Shown here piece after piece: positions 1 to 9,111 of a stretch of DNA of 64,000 bases; position 1 is the first letter of the stretch, and every line of letters starts with the position of its first letter. The stretch comes from Clostridium cadaveris (GTDB lineage: Bacteria; Bacillota; Clostridia; Clostridiales; Clostridiaceae): positions 1,430,501 through 1,494,500 of the forward strand of contig NZ_CP076620.1 in NCBI RefSeq assembly GCF_020911725.1, written 5' to 3'. The position numbers were made by a program, and so were the translations under genes. Under the pieces are notes generated by a model. It had not been told where the DNA came from, did no database searches, and was given only the letters and a program-made list of their open reading frames with translations.

Positions 1-9
1 GGAATAAAA

Positions 10-369
10 GTGAGTAGTGTGTTGATTGTGGATGATGCAGCTTTTATGAGAATGATGATAAGGGATATATTAGAACAGAATGGTTTTCATGTAGTAGCAG
101 AAGCAAAGGATGGAATGTCTGCTATAGAACAATATAAGAAGTACAAGCCAGATATAGTAACAATGGATATAACTATGCCTGATATGGATGGAATTAAAGC
201 AGTGGAAGAGATCAAAAAAATAGATAGCTGTGCTAAAATAATAATGTGTACGGCTATGGGGCAGCAAGCTATGGTCATAGATGCAATAAGAGCTGGAGCA
301 AAAGATTTTATAGTAAAGCCTTTTGAGGAATCTCAGGTTTTAGAGGCTATCAATAAAGTTATAGGATAG
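10..369 (+). CDS. cheY: CheY-type chemotaxis response regulator
   Basis: This is a single-domain response regulator of 119 residues with no output domain, the usual CheY size. The acidic pair is Asp8-Asp9, the phospho-acceptor is Asp53 in TMDITMP, the switch threonine is Thr81 and the conserved lysine is Lys103 in VKPF. In this family CheA phosphorylates the Asp and the phospho-protein binds the flagellar motor switch. The start is GTG at 10. Only nine bases precede it, so its operon and ribosome site lie mostly outside the window. A cheW-like gene follows 7 bases later, which supports a chemotaxis or motility operon. Confidence 0.9.
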   Translation: MSSVLIVDDAAFMRMMIRDILEQNGFHVVAEAKDGMSAIEQYKKYKPDIVTMDITMPDMDGIKAVEEIKKIDSCAKIIMCTAMGQQAMVIDAIRAGAKDFIVKPFEESQVLEAINKVIG

Positions 370-376
370 GAATAGA

Positions 377-763
377 ATGATGCAGATTTTAATCTTTACT
401 TTAGAAGAAAAGTTATTTGCACTAGATATAGAAAATATAGAGCTTATAAAAGATACAGGAGATATAACAAGGGTACCTCTAGCGCCCTATTATATTAAAG
501 GAATTATTGGACTTAATGGAAATATAATTACTGTTTTAGATATAAAAGCAATATTATCTTTAAGCAAAGATAATATTGAAAAAAATATAATTATATTTAA
601 TGTAGATAAAGAAAAAATGGGTATTACAGTTGACAAAGCTTTAGAAATTGTTGAGATAGATAAAGAAAAAATAGAGTTAATTCAAAATAATATATTTCTT
701 TGTGGAGTAGTAGAAGTAAAGGAAAAGAAAATATCTATAATAAATACGAATTGTATAATATAA
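377..763 (+). CDS. cheW: CheW-like chemotaxis coupling protein
   Basis: The 128-residue protein is a single CheW domain. It has the beta-strand start ILIFTLEEKLFALDI, the Ile-Lys-Gly-Ile-Ile-Gly-Leu segment near residues 41-48 followed by ITVLDI, and the late acidic EIVEI segment. CheW proteins bridge methyl-accepting receptors to the CheA kinase at the inner membrane face. It is 7 bases downstream of cheY and ends in a strong hairpin, so it is the last gene of its operon. It is slightly shorter than typical CheW (about 140-150 residues), mainly at the C-terminus. Whether it is the main CheW or a paralogue cannot be decided here. Confidence 0.85.
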   Translation: MMQILIFTLEEKLFALDIENIELIKDTGDITRVPLAPYYIKGIIGLNGNIITVLDIKAILSLSKDNIEKNIIIFNVDKEKMGITVDKALEIVEIDKEKIELIQNNIFLCGVVEVKEKKISIINTNCII

Positions 764-814
764 AGACTGAAAATTAGATTTATAAAAACATAAGTCTAAT
801 TTTCAGTCTTTATT
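762..814 (+). terminator. Hairpin terminator after cheW
   Basis: A perfect 17-base-pair stem (762-778 with 795-811) encloses a 16-base loop and starts at the cheW stop codon. The 3' side ends in TTTATT, a weak U-tract, so termination plus mRNA 3'-end protection is likely. Confidence 0.8.
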
Positions 815-881
815 AATTATAATCAGAATATAAACTTTAAGCTTTTCATATAATTTATTATTAGAATTATGGAGGGGTTTT

Positions 882-1646
882 ATGGGTATAGGATATGTAT
901 TAGGATGTCTAGTCAGCATACTTTTATGGAAAATCGATAGACAGCAGATTTTTAAAAAGATAAATGATAAGCTTATAAAAATCTTTAGAGAAAAAATAGT
1001 AGTTGAGGTTATATATTTATCTTTTATCATAGCTCTATTTTTTGTATATTACTATTTGGGGTCTAATGAATACATGAACTTTATAACTGCTTTTTTAGTC
1101 ATAAACATAAGTTACAGTGAGAGGTATAATTTGAACTTAACTGACAAAATACAATTTTATAAATCTTTATCACTTCTAACAAAGGGTATATTATGTGGAT
1201 TTATAGCACCTCTATTTTCCATAATGGTTTTTAGAAACAACTATTATGGAATAATATATTTTATGATCTATCAACTTTACGAAGTAGGAGATTATGTGAT
1301 TATAGACTTTCTTTTTAGAATAACAACTATAATACCATCTCTAATATTACAAGGAATCTATTACATCATATATATTTTTAAGAACAGAACATTCAAAATA
1401 GATTTTAAAGAGGACTATCTATCAAATGTAATAAAAAGACCTGTTTTAAATCCAGATATAATGGCTGCATATATAGAAAATATAAACTTTTATTATTACT
1501 TTCAGAGTAAAAATGCAAGCTATATAAAGAGTTATGGAAATTTTAATTCGAAGATTGATAAGGAGTGTATCAAGGATTATTTAAATATAGTATATGGTGT
1601 AGCATTTTTGTTCTTTATAGTTTTCTTAATTATAAGAATACTTTAA
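882..1646 (+). CDS. Polytopic membrane protein of unknown function
   Basis: I do not recognise this 254-residue protein. It is strongly hydrophobic, with about six or seven likely membrane segments near residues 2-16, 40-60, 64-78, 97-118, 123-143, 146-167 and 233-254. Basic loops (KKINDK, IFREK) follow the first segment. The soluble stretch from about 168 to 230 is rich in Tyr, Asn and Lys. A good ribosome site (GGAGGGG) precedes the ATG. It stands alone between the cheW terminator and a terminator shared with the opposite-strand pyrophosphatase gene, so nothing around it suggests a role. Confidence 0.75.
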   Translation: MGIGYVLGCLVSILLWKIDRQQIFKKINDKLIKIFREKIVVEVIYLSFIIALFFVYYYLGSNEYMNFITAFLVINISYSERYNLNLTDKIQFYKSLSLLTKGILCGFIAPLFSIMVFRNNYYGIIYFMIYQLYEVGDYVIIDFLFRITTIIPSLILQGIYYIIYIFKNRTFKIDFKEDYLSNVIKRPVLNPDIMAAYIENINFYYYFQSKNASYIKSYGNFNSKIDKECIKDYLNIVYGVAFLFFIVFLIIRIL

Positions 1647-1650
1647 GTAA

Positions 1651-1692
1651 AAAATCAGCAGAGATATTTGAAAATCTGCTGATTTTATTTTT
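1651..1692. terminator. Bidirectional terminator between convergent genes
   Basis: A 12-base-pair stem (1651-1662 with 1675-1686) is followed by TTTTATTTTTT on the plus strand. The A-rich 5' side gives a shorter U-tract on the minus strand. It can serve both the membrane-protein gene and the convergent pyrophosphatase gene. Confidence 0.8.
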
Positions 1693-3335
1693 TAGTTTAA
1701 AGAAGCTATAGTAGCTGTTATTGGAGGTATAACCTGCTTCTTACGAGAAAGAACTCCAGGAAGGAATGCTGAATTTGTTGTATCAAAATCTACATTGAAA
1801 GTTTTTGATATTATATCTTTATCAGGACCTACTACAAGAATTTCAGACCCTTCCTTTAAGATATCAGTAAGCATAAATACTAAAATCCTGAAACTATTTT
1901 CTTTTGTATATTCTTCCATTAGATCTAAAATATCATCTTTTAATGACTGAAATCCTTCAATATCCATTGTATTTATTTGGGATACACCTATTTTTATGTT
2001 ATCTATATTAAATACTTTGAAGTCTTGATGTAGCATTTGATAAGGTGTTCTTCCGCTTAATGATGTTCCGGCTTTAAACATTTCTTTAGCAAATTCATTT
2101 ATATTTATATCTGCTATTTTTGAAAGTCTATTAGCCATGATTTTATCAACTTGAGTACATGTTGGAGATCTAAATAAAAGAGTGTCTGATATTATAGCAG
2201 CACATAATATGCCGGCTATTTTTTTTGATGGTATTATGCCATTTTCGAAGAAAATTGATGACACTATAGTTGAAGTACTTCCAACTGGCTCATTTCTAAA
2301 ATAAATAGGATTACCAGTTTGTATGTCAGCAATTCTATGATGGTCTATTATTTCTAAAACTTCTGCCTCTTCAAGACCATGAACAGACTGACCTTTTTCA
2401 TTATGGTCTACTAAAATCACTTTCTTTTTAGCTTGAGCTATAAGATGATACCTAGATATGCTTCCCATTACCTTATTGCTTTCATTAACAACAGGATAGC
2501 TTCTATATCTGGTTTCAAGCATTACACTTTTTATCTCATCAACAAAGTCTTCTGTAGAAAAGCTTACAAGATCACCTGTAGTCATTATGTAACTTACAGG
2601 AATACTTTGTGTTATAAGTCTTGAAGCTGTAAATGAATCATAAGGGGTAGAGATTATACTACATTTATTTTCTTTAGCTTTATTTATAAGAGTATCACTT
2701 AAATAATGTTTTCCTGTAACTATAATAAGTGATGCTTTTGAGTTTATAAGAAGAGATTGTGCATCTTCTCTATCACCACAAAGAGCAATATCTCCTTCTT
2801 CCACTATATCTTTCAAGCTATCTGGATGCATTGCAGAAACAACAATTTTACCCTTGAAAGAAGGTTCATCAGTAGCATATATTATCTCACCAGATAATGT
2901 ATCTAAAATATTATCTAAAGTAGTCTGACTTTTACCTAGTATATGGCTGTCCCAAATATCCATGCAGGTAGAAGTGAGGTTTGATAAGGAAACAAGTCCT
3001 ATAAGATTATTGTTTTCATCTGTTACAGGTAGAGTTTTTGCATCATTTTTTTTCATTATGGCCCATGCCATTTTAACAGATATATCTTTTGATATAGGTG
3101 CTATATTATCTATATGAAGGTCAGATACTTGAAGCTTTACTGTTTCTATTAAAGTAGGCTCGTTTACTCCAAAATAATCAAGTATAAACTTAGTTTCTCT
3201 GTTTACTTCTCCCAGTCTTGCTGCCATAGCTGTTGATACTCCTATTTTATTCTTGAAATAAGCGTAAGCTATAGCAGCACAGATTGAATCTGAGTCGGGA
3301 TTTTTGTGTCCTGTAATGTATAATACGTCTTTCAA
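1692..3335 (-). CDS. CBS/DRTGG-type manganese-dependent inorganic pyrophosphatase
   Basis: This is a family II (DHH superfamily) pyrophosphatase that hydrolyses cytosolic pyrophosphate to phosphate. The first metal-binding segment is GHKNPDSDS (His10, Asp14, Asp16). The DHH motif is Asp331-His332-His333, and the substrate-binding SRKK is Ser530-Lys533 near the C-terminus. About 240 residues are inserted between them, holding two CBS repeats around a DRTGG-like region. That makes 547 residues against about 310 for the simple enzyme. In characterised relatives the CBS-DRTGG insert binds adenine nucleotides or diadenosine polyphosphates and tunes activity. AAGGAGG precedes the ATG. It is monocistronic. 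Confidence 0.93.
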   Translation of the reverse strand: MKDVLYITGHKNPDSDSICAAIAYAYFKNKIGVSTAMAARLGEVNRETKFILDYFGVNEPTLIETVKLQVSDLHIDNIAPISKDISVKMAWAIMKKNDAKTLPVTDENNNLIGLVSLSNLTSTCMDIWDSHILGKSQTTLDNILDTLSGEIIYATDEPSFKGKIVVSAMHPDSLKDIVEEGDIALCGDREDAQSLLINSKASLIIVTGKHYLSDTLINKAKENKCSIISTPYDSFTASRLITQSIPVSYIMTTGDLVSFSTEDFVDEIKSVMLETRYRSYPVVNESNKVMGSISRYHLIAQAKKKVILVDHNEKGQSVHGLEEAEVLEIIDHHRIADIQTGNPIYFRNEPVGSTSTIVSSIFFENGIIPSKKIAGILCAAIISDTLLFRSPTCTQVDKIMANRLSKIADININEFAKEMFKAGTSLSGRTPYQMLHQDFKVFNIDNIKIGVSQINTMDIEGFQSLKDDILDLMEEYTKENSFRILVFMLTDILKEGSEILVVGPDKDIISKTFNVDFDTTNSAFLPGVLSRKKQVIPPITATIASLN

Positions 3336-3456
3336 TAAAAACGCCTCCTTAAATTAGCACTGATACATATTTTTATATCATAAATATTTCATATACTCAA
3401 GGGGTATTAACATATATTACTATATAACATAATTTTAATACCAGAGGAGAGATAAA

Positions 3457-5997
3457 ATGGTTGAAGAAAAAGATTTAATAATTGGTTTAACAAACGAGGA
3501 AGCTGATAAAAGATTAAAAGTCTATGGATTAAATACTCTTCAAGATAAGAAAAAGATATCTCCCATCTTTATATTTTTAGCACAGTTCAATGATTTCATG
3601 ACGTGGGTGCTATTGGCAGCTACTGTGATATCAGGAATTATGGGAGACATGGCAGATGCTATAACCATACTTATAATAGTTGTAATAAATGGGTTGCTAG
3701 GTTTTGTTCAAGAGTATAGAACAGAGAAATCCTTAGAAGCTTTAAAAAATTTAGCAGCTCCTACAACTAAAGTTTATAGAAATGGGAAGATATGCGTCAT
3801 GAGCGCGGAAAAGATTACATTAGGTGATGTGGTAGTTTTAGAGGCAGGAGATAGGATACCAGGTGATGGAATAATCATTGATGGCAATGGAATCATGGTA
3901 AATGAATCTCTTTTGACTGGTGAATCTGATGGTGTTGAAAAGAACTTAAGAGGAAATAATAAAATTTTTATGGGAACTATCGTTTTAAAGGGAAAGGCCC
4001 TAGCTAAGATAACAGAAGTAGGAATGTCAACAGAAATGGGAAAGATAGCTGATATGTTATCAAACATAGAAGAAGAAAAGTCGCCATTGAAGGAAAAATT
4101 AAATAGAGTCGGGCGAGTTCTTGTTGTTGTATGTATGGCTATATGCGCTGTTGTAACTTTAGTAGGAATAGCAAGAGGACAAGAACCAAGAGAAATGTTC
4201 CTTTTGGGAGTATCACTAGCTGTGGCAGCTATACCAGAAGGACTTCCAGCAATAGTTACAGTTTCACTAGCATTAGGAGTATCTAGAATGCTTAAGAGAA
4301 ATGCTCTTGTAAGAAAGCTGCCAGCAGTTGAAACCTTAGGATGTACTTCTATAATATGCAGTGATAAGACAGGTACTCTTACAGAAAATAAGATGACTGT
4401 AAAAGCTATGTACTTTAACAATAACATATATGAAAGTGACAAAATATCATTACCAGAAAATATTCTTTTAAAGAAAGCCTTTACTTATTGCAATGACTGT
4501 AATTATGATTTTGAAAGTAGGTCTATGGAAAAAGGACTAATGGGTGATCCTACAGAAACGGCTTTAATAAGTGCTTATTTTAAGAATATGAAAGATATAA
4601 AAATATTTTTAAACGGCGCTCAAAGAATTTATGAACTTCCATTTGACTCATCTAGAAAAATGATGTCTGTAGTAGTAAAAGAAAATGGCAAAGAGGTATG
4701 TTATGTTAAGGGTGCACCTGAAAAATTAATTGGAAAATGCAAATATATACTTTTGAATAATTCTGTAGTTCCTTTTGATTATACTTTAAAAAATAAGGTG
4801 TCAAAATCTATAGAAGAAATGTCACTTAAGGCTTTAAGATGTATAGGCGCAGCTTATAAGGACAGCGGAATTACAAAAAATGAGTCTTTGGAGAAAGATC
4901 TTATTTTCTTAGGAATAGCTGGTATTATAGATCCTCCAAGAAAAGAAGTAAAGGATTCTATTCTAAAATGCAGAATGGCTGGAATAAGACCTGTTATGAT
5001 AACTGGAGACCATAAAAATACAGCATTTGCTATAGGAAAAGAAATTGATTTATGTACATCTCTAGATGAAGTCATGACTGGCGAAGAGATAGAGAGTATC
5101 AGTGACAAAGATCTTATAAAAAAAGTTATGAAAACAAAGATATATGCGAGAGTAAGTCCAAATCACAAACTTAGAATAGTTAAAGCTTATAAGAGTATTG
5201 GGAAAGTAGTGGCTATGACCGGAGATGGAGTTAATGATGCTCCTGCCATAAAAGAAGCCGATATAGGAATAGCTATGGGTATATCAGGAACAGATGTATC
5301 TAAAGAGGCTTCTGCTATGATACTTATGGACGATAATTTTTCAACTATAGTTTCTGCAGTAGAAGAGGGAAGAGTAATATACAATAACATACGAAAATTT
5401 ATTAGATACTTGCTCTCATGTAATTTGGGAGAAGTTCTAACTATGTTTTTAGCATCTATGTTCAGTCTTCCAATACCATTATCACCAATACAAATACTAT
5501 TTGTAAATCTTGCAACAGATGGACTTCCAGCAATAGCGTTAGGTGTAGACCCACCAGACAGTGATATAATGGGAGAAAAACCAAGGAAAAAGAATGAGGA
5601 TATATTTGCTAGAGGATTAGTTGAAAAGATAGTTATAAGGGGAGCACTTATAGGAATTTGCACACTTTTAACTTTTATAGCAGGAATGTATTATGGATTC
5701 AGCATTAAAACTTGCAGGACTATGACTCTTAGTACTTTAGTTTTATCTCAATTAATTCATGTATTTGAATGCAGGTCTGAAAGACACTCTATATTTGAGA
5801 TAAAATTATTTACTAATCCATATTTAGTTGGAGCTGTATTAGTATCCATCGTAATGCTTTTATCTATAATTTATATACCATTTTTATCTATTGTTTTCCA
5901 AACTACAATGTTAAATATTGGACAATGGTTTATAGTGGTTTTCTTTTCAGGGATAATAGCGATGATAAACAGCTTGTATCTATATAGAAAAAGATAA
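3457..5997 (+). CDS. Calcium-type P2 cation-transporting ATPase
   Basis: This 846-residue membrane pump belongs to the SERCA/PMR1-like P-type ATPases. It has an N-terminal cation-ATPase region, the actuator motif LTGES, the phosphorylation motif DKTGTLT with Asp303, and the hinge GDGVNDAPA. In membrane segment 4, IPEGLP carries the Ca2+-binding Glu. Segment 5 (NLGEV) and segment 6 (NLATDG) carry the Asn, Glu, Thr and Asp equivalents of both SERCA sites. The segment-8 Glu of SERCA site I looks replaced by Gln (LSQLIHVF). Ca2+ export is therefore the best guess, but substrate and stoichiometry are inference. GGAGAG precedes the ATG. It is a single gene ending in a terminator. Confidence 0.88.
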   Translation: MVEEKDLIIGLTNEEADKRLKVYGLNTLQDKKKISPIFIFLAQFNDFMTWVLLAATVISGIMGDMADAITILIIVVINGLLGFVQEYRTEKSLEALKNLAAPTTKVYRNGKICVMSAEKITLGDVVVLEAGDRIPGDGIIIDGNGIMVNESLLTGESDGVEKNLRGNNKIFMGTIVLKGKALAKITEVGMSTEMGKIADMLSNIEEEKSPLKEKLNRVGRVLVVVCMAICAVVTLVGIARGQEPREMFLLGVSLAVAAIPEGLPAIVTVSLALGVSRMLKRNALVRKLPAVETLGCTSIICSDKTGTLTENKMTVKAMYFNNNIYESDKISLPENILLKKAFTYCNDCNYDFESRSMEKGLMGDPTETALISAYFKNMKDIKIFLNGAQRIYELPFDSSRKMMSVVVKENGKEVCYVKGAPEKLIGKCKYILLNNSVVPFDYTLKNKVSKSIEEMSLKALRCIGAAYKDSGITKNESLEKDLIFLGIAGIIDPPRKEVKDSILKCRMAGIRPVMITGDHKNTAFAIGKEIDLCTSLDEVMTGEEIESISDKDLIKKVMKTKIYARVSPNHKLRIVKAYKSIGKVVAMTGDGVNDAPAIKEADIGIAMGISGTDVSKEASAMILMDDNFSTIVSAVEEGRVIYNNIRKFIRYLLSCNLGEVLTMFLASMFSLPIPLSPIQILFVNLATDGLPAIALGVDPPDSDIMGEKPRKKNEDIFARGLVEKIVIRGALIGICTLLTFIAGMYYGFSIKTCRTMTLSTLVLSQLIHVFECRSERHSIFEIKLFTNPYLVGAVLVSIVMLLSIIYIPFLSIVFQTTMLNIGQWFIVVFFSGIIAMINSLYLYRKR

Positions 5998-6003
5998 TGA
6001 AAA

Positions 6004-6029
6004 AACGGCTAACCTCAGGGCTAGCCGTT
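6004..6029. terminator. Bidirectional terminator
   Basis: The stem AACGGCTA (6004-6011) pairs with TAGCCGTT (6022-6029) around a 10-base loop. It sits between the convergent Ca2+-ATPase gene and the minus-strand gene ending at 6036. Flanking A and T runs suit either direction. Confidence 0.7.
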
Positions 6030-6035
6030 AATAAT

Positions 6036-6449
6036 TTATTTGTATCTAACTCTTTTAACTTGCTGTTTCATTGGAGCATCAACAGGAACTAAATCACGTT
6101 TTGTAGTTAAGTTTCTTATGTTCATAACTTCTATACTTTCTTTGTTCTCTTTGCCTTTTTTACCTTTTTTGCCTTTTAGTCCTTGAATGATTACAGAATG
6201 TCCTTGAGCTATAGTTATAAATTCAGGTTTTTTAAACCATTTATTTTTTTGATAAACGCACTTAGTTACGTTTTTTGTTCCTTGAGGTCTAACAATTAGT
6301 GTTGCAGTTAGCTTATGAAAAATCCAAAGAATACTCTTTTCTTCTACCTTAGCAGAAACTACATTTCCTTGAACTTGTGTTAATCTGTCACCATATTTTT
6401 TGAAATAAGCATTAGTATAATGCTGTACAAGCTTATCCTTAAATCCCAT
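6036..6449 (-). CDS. Small basic protein of unknown function
   Basis: I do not recognise this 137-residue protein. It has no signal peptide or membrane segment and is very basic, with a lysine/glycine run (KGKKGKKGKE) near residue 93 and a KRVRYK tail. The rest looks like beta-strands (VVSAKVEEK, TATLIVRPQG, HSVIIQGLKG). Such composition could suit nucleic-acid or anionic-polymer binding, but that is only inference. AAAGGAG precedes the ATG at good spacing. It is monocistronic, convergent with the Ca2+-ATPase gene. Confidence 0.7.
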   Translation of the reverse strand: MGFKDKLVQHYTNAYFKKYGDRLTQVQGNVVSAKVEEKSILWIFHKLTATLIVRPQGTKNVTKCVYQKNKWFKKPEFITIAQGHSVIIQGLKGKKGKKGKENKESIEVMNIRNLTTKRDLVPVDAPMKQQVKRVRYK

Positions 6450-6776
6450 ATTAAAGACTCCTTTACTATAAATTGTAAATATATTATTACATCAATTTTA
6501 TATATGACTAAGAAATATTATATCATAGTATAAATATCATTAAAATAGCTTATATAAAATTTGTAGATTAAAACTTATGTTAGATATTTTTATATATAAA
6601 TTAACTTATTTTATGTTCTAACAATTTCTCTATTAAAAATATAGTTAATAAGTTAAGGGTATCATAAAACTTTTATTTTTAATATTGTTACTAAAAATCA
6701 CAATAATGAATATTAATATAATAGTAATGTTTTGAAGGGAGGACTATCTTTAAAAAAATTAAAGATAGGTGCGGCT
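6450..6776. other. AT-rich intergenic region with an inverted repeat
   Basis: There is no gene in these about 325 bases. A perfect 10-base inverted repeat, TTAACTTATT (6601-6610) and AATAAGTTAA (6647-6656), could form a long-loop hairpin or an operator. TATAAT at 6717-6722 is a possible -10 for the downstream protease gene, without a convincing -35. A strong Shine-Dalgarno-like GGGAGGA (6738-6744) lies 33 bases before the ATG I prefer, so an upstream TTG start at 6732 was considered and disfavoured. Confidence 0.5.
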
Positions 6777-9077
6777 ATGAAGAGAAAATTAACCTCTAAG
6801 GAAGTAATATTTCAGTTTGATTTTAAAGGTGAAGACATGGATCTTTCGAAGGATTGTGTGCTTCACGAATATAAAGATGTATACAAAGAGATAGAAGAGA
6901 TAGTTTTACATGATGAAAAAGGAGATTTGAATATATATTTGGTAGACGAATTCTCTAAAGATAAAATAAATGATCTTATATCAAGAATAGAAGAGATATT
7001 AAAAGGCAAAAATCCGCCTAAGGATATTTGCTATGTCATATATGATAATGAAAAAGCTCCTAAAGTGCTTATTCTTAAAAATGGTATGGCAGTAAAGCTT
7101 AAAGAATCTTTAGAGTTTGTTAAGGAGGAAGTATATAAAATAATTTTAAAATTTTATAGTACTTCCTCGGCAAATGATAAAGATTTAATTATGGATGAAT
7201 TAAATAAAAAGAGAAGTGATTTAATAGAATTTTTAATGGAAAAAGCTAAAGATGAGGGGTTTGACATAAAGGCTACATCTCAAGGATTTGCTTTTATGCC
7301 ATTAAAAGAAGAAGGGGAAGCCATGACGACCAAGGAATATGACGGTCTTGATATGCTTCTTAAGGAGGAGATTTTAGGAAAAGTATCAAAACTTAAGAGT
7401 TCAGCTCAAGATATATTAGATTCAATAAGAGAGCTTGAAGATAAATATCTAGATAAGGTAAAGATGATAATGAAAACTTATTTGGATGATAAAAGCAAAG
7501 ATATAAAAGATCAATATTACAAAGATTTAAATGGTGATGAAGTTTCTATGAATTATTTGGAATTTGTGATAAATAATATTATAGATTCAGCGGTAGATAA
7601 TTTTTCAGGAGAATTGGATGATGATGCAGAGGTTATAGATAAGATTATAGAAAAATTTATAGTAAATATAATAGCTGACAATAGTGGAGAAAAACATCCA
7701 AGAGTAATATTTGAAAGCAATCCTATAGTGTCTAATCTCATGGGCAAAATAGAATATGAAACTCAGAGTGGAACGTATGCTACAAGTCCTTCTCTAATAT
7801 ATGGAGGATCACTTATAAGAGCCAATGAAGGAGTGTTTATTGTAAGGATTAGCGATTTGTTAAATAACGCAGGTTCATATGAGTATTTAAACAAAGCTAT
7901 ATTTAATAAAAAAATAAGCTATGATTTTTATAGAAGTTATTTAGAAATACTATCTTTAAGCACTTTAGACATTGAAGAGATACCATTTGATACGAAAATA
8001 ATAATAATAGGAGATTTTGAATATTACAATATATTATCAGAATATGATAGTAATTTTAAAAGCAATTTTCCAATACATTTAGAAGCAAATCCTGTGATAA
8101 GGATTTGTAAAGAAGATATGGAAGATATAAGAGTTAGGCTAAATAAGATAATTAAAGACAACAATTTGCTTCAGATAACTCATGGTGGTTTTAAAGAAAT
8201 CGTGAAATATTTATGCAGAAAATCTGAAAATAGAGACAAGATTTATTTTAATGATGAAGATGTTGTAAGATTATTGCAAAGATGTTGTATAAAAGCAAAG
8301 ATAAGTGGTAAGAATCAAATAGATGAAGCATCAATCCAAAAAATAACAGAAGAAAAATCTATTTTTGAAATTGAAAATATTGATATGTACAAAGAAGGAA
8401 AAGTTCTTATAAATGTAGATGGAACTAAAACTGGTTCCGTTAATGGATTATCTGTGGTAGGGACAAATAATATAAGTTTTGGAAAGCCTATAAGGATAAC
8501 TTGTGTCTGCTATAAAGGCGATGGGAATATACTAGATGCCCATAAAGAAAGTAAGCTAAGCGGTAAGATTCATGAGAAATCTTTAAACATTTTAAAAGCC
8601 TATATAAATAGTTTGTATGACAAATACAACTCTCTACCTGTTGATTTTTATTTGAGCTTTGAGCAGGTTTATGGAAATCTCGAAGGTGATAGTGCCTCTG
8701 TAGCAGAGGTTATAGCCATGTTATCAGCTTTAACTTCTATTTCAATAAATCAAAATATAGCTGTTACAGGTTCTATTAATCAATTTGGTGAAATTCAGCC
8801 TGTAGGAGGAATAAATGAAAAGATAGAGGGATTTTTTAATTTATGTGACAGTATCTCAACGATTGATGGAAAAGGAGTTTTAATCCCAGCTACTAATCTT
8901 AGTGATATAATACTAAATCACAAGGTAGAAGAAGCAGTAAGAAAAGGAGAATTCTCCATATATACTATGAATACTATAGAAGATGCTGTGGAAATCCTTA
9001 TGGAAGACATGAATTGGAGTCGCTTTATGGAGATATTTAATAATGAAATAAAAAGGTTTATAGGAAAGAAGAAATAG
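6777..9077 (+). CDS. LonC-like, probably ATP-independent Lon-family protease
   Basis: The C-terminal third is a Lon (S16) protease domain. Its catalytic Ser is in EGDSAS (codon 8691-8693) and its Lys is in GGINEKIEG (codon 8820-8822), exactly 43 residues apart as in E. coli Lon. The region before it aligns by eye with the LonB-type ATPase and insertion domains, but I find no Walker A loop, and the Walker B segment reads GVFIVRISDLL without Asp-Glu. This is the pattern of LonC proteins, described as ATP-independent. Residues about 180-300 look helical. The ATG at 6777 has AGGTG five bases upstream; a TTG at 6732 would add 15 residues. It lies directly upstream of spoIIA, but a separate promoter intervenes. 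Confidence 0.82.
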   Translation: MKRKLTSKEVIFQFDFKGEDMDLSKDCVLHEYKDVYKEIEEIVLHDEKGDLNIYLVDEFSKDKINDLISRIEEILKGKNPPKDICYVIYDNEKAPKVLILKNGMAVKLKESLEFVKEEVYKIILKFYSTSSANDKDLIMDELNKKRSDLIEFLMEKAKDEGFDIKATSQGFAFMPLKEEGEAMTTKEYDGLDMLLKEEILGKVSKLKSSAQDILDSIRELEDKYLDKVKMIMKTYLDDKSKDIKDQYYKDLNGDEVSMNYLEFVINNIIDSAVDNFSGELDDDAEVIDKIIEKFIVNIIADNSGEKHPRVIFESNPIVSNLMGKIEYETQSGTYATSPSLIYGGSLIRANEGVFIVRISDLLNNAGSYEYLNKAIFNKKISYDFYRSYLEILSLSTLDIEEIPFDTKIIIIGDFEYYNILSEYDSNFKSNFPIHLEANPVIRICKEDMEDIRVRLNKIIKDNNLLQITHGGFKEIVKYLCRKSENRDKIYFNDEDVVRLLQRCCIKAKISGKNQIDEASIQKITEEKSIFEIENIDMYKEGKVLINVDGTKTGSVNGLSVVGTNNISFGKPIRITCVCYKGDGNILDAHKESKLSGKIHEKSLNILKAYINSLYDKYNSLPVDFYLSFEQVYGNLEGDSASVAEVIAMLSALTSISINQNIAVTGSINQFGEIQPVGGINEKIEGFFNLCDSISTIDGKGVLIPATNLSDIILNHKVEEAVRKGEFSIYTMNTIEDAVEILMEDMNWSRFMEIFNNEIKRFIGKKK

Positions 9078-9111
9078 ATTAAACCTAAGAATATGAATTT
9101 TCATGGAAAAA

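Noticed and set aside
3774-4442. 222-codon minus-strand open frame inside the Ca2+-ATPase gene
   Set aside because: Antisense shadow of a highly conserved P-type ATPase; hydrophobic, Ser/Thr/Pro-rich composition is typical of such shadows.
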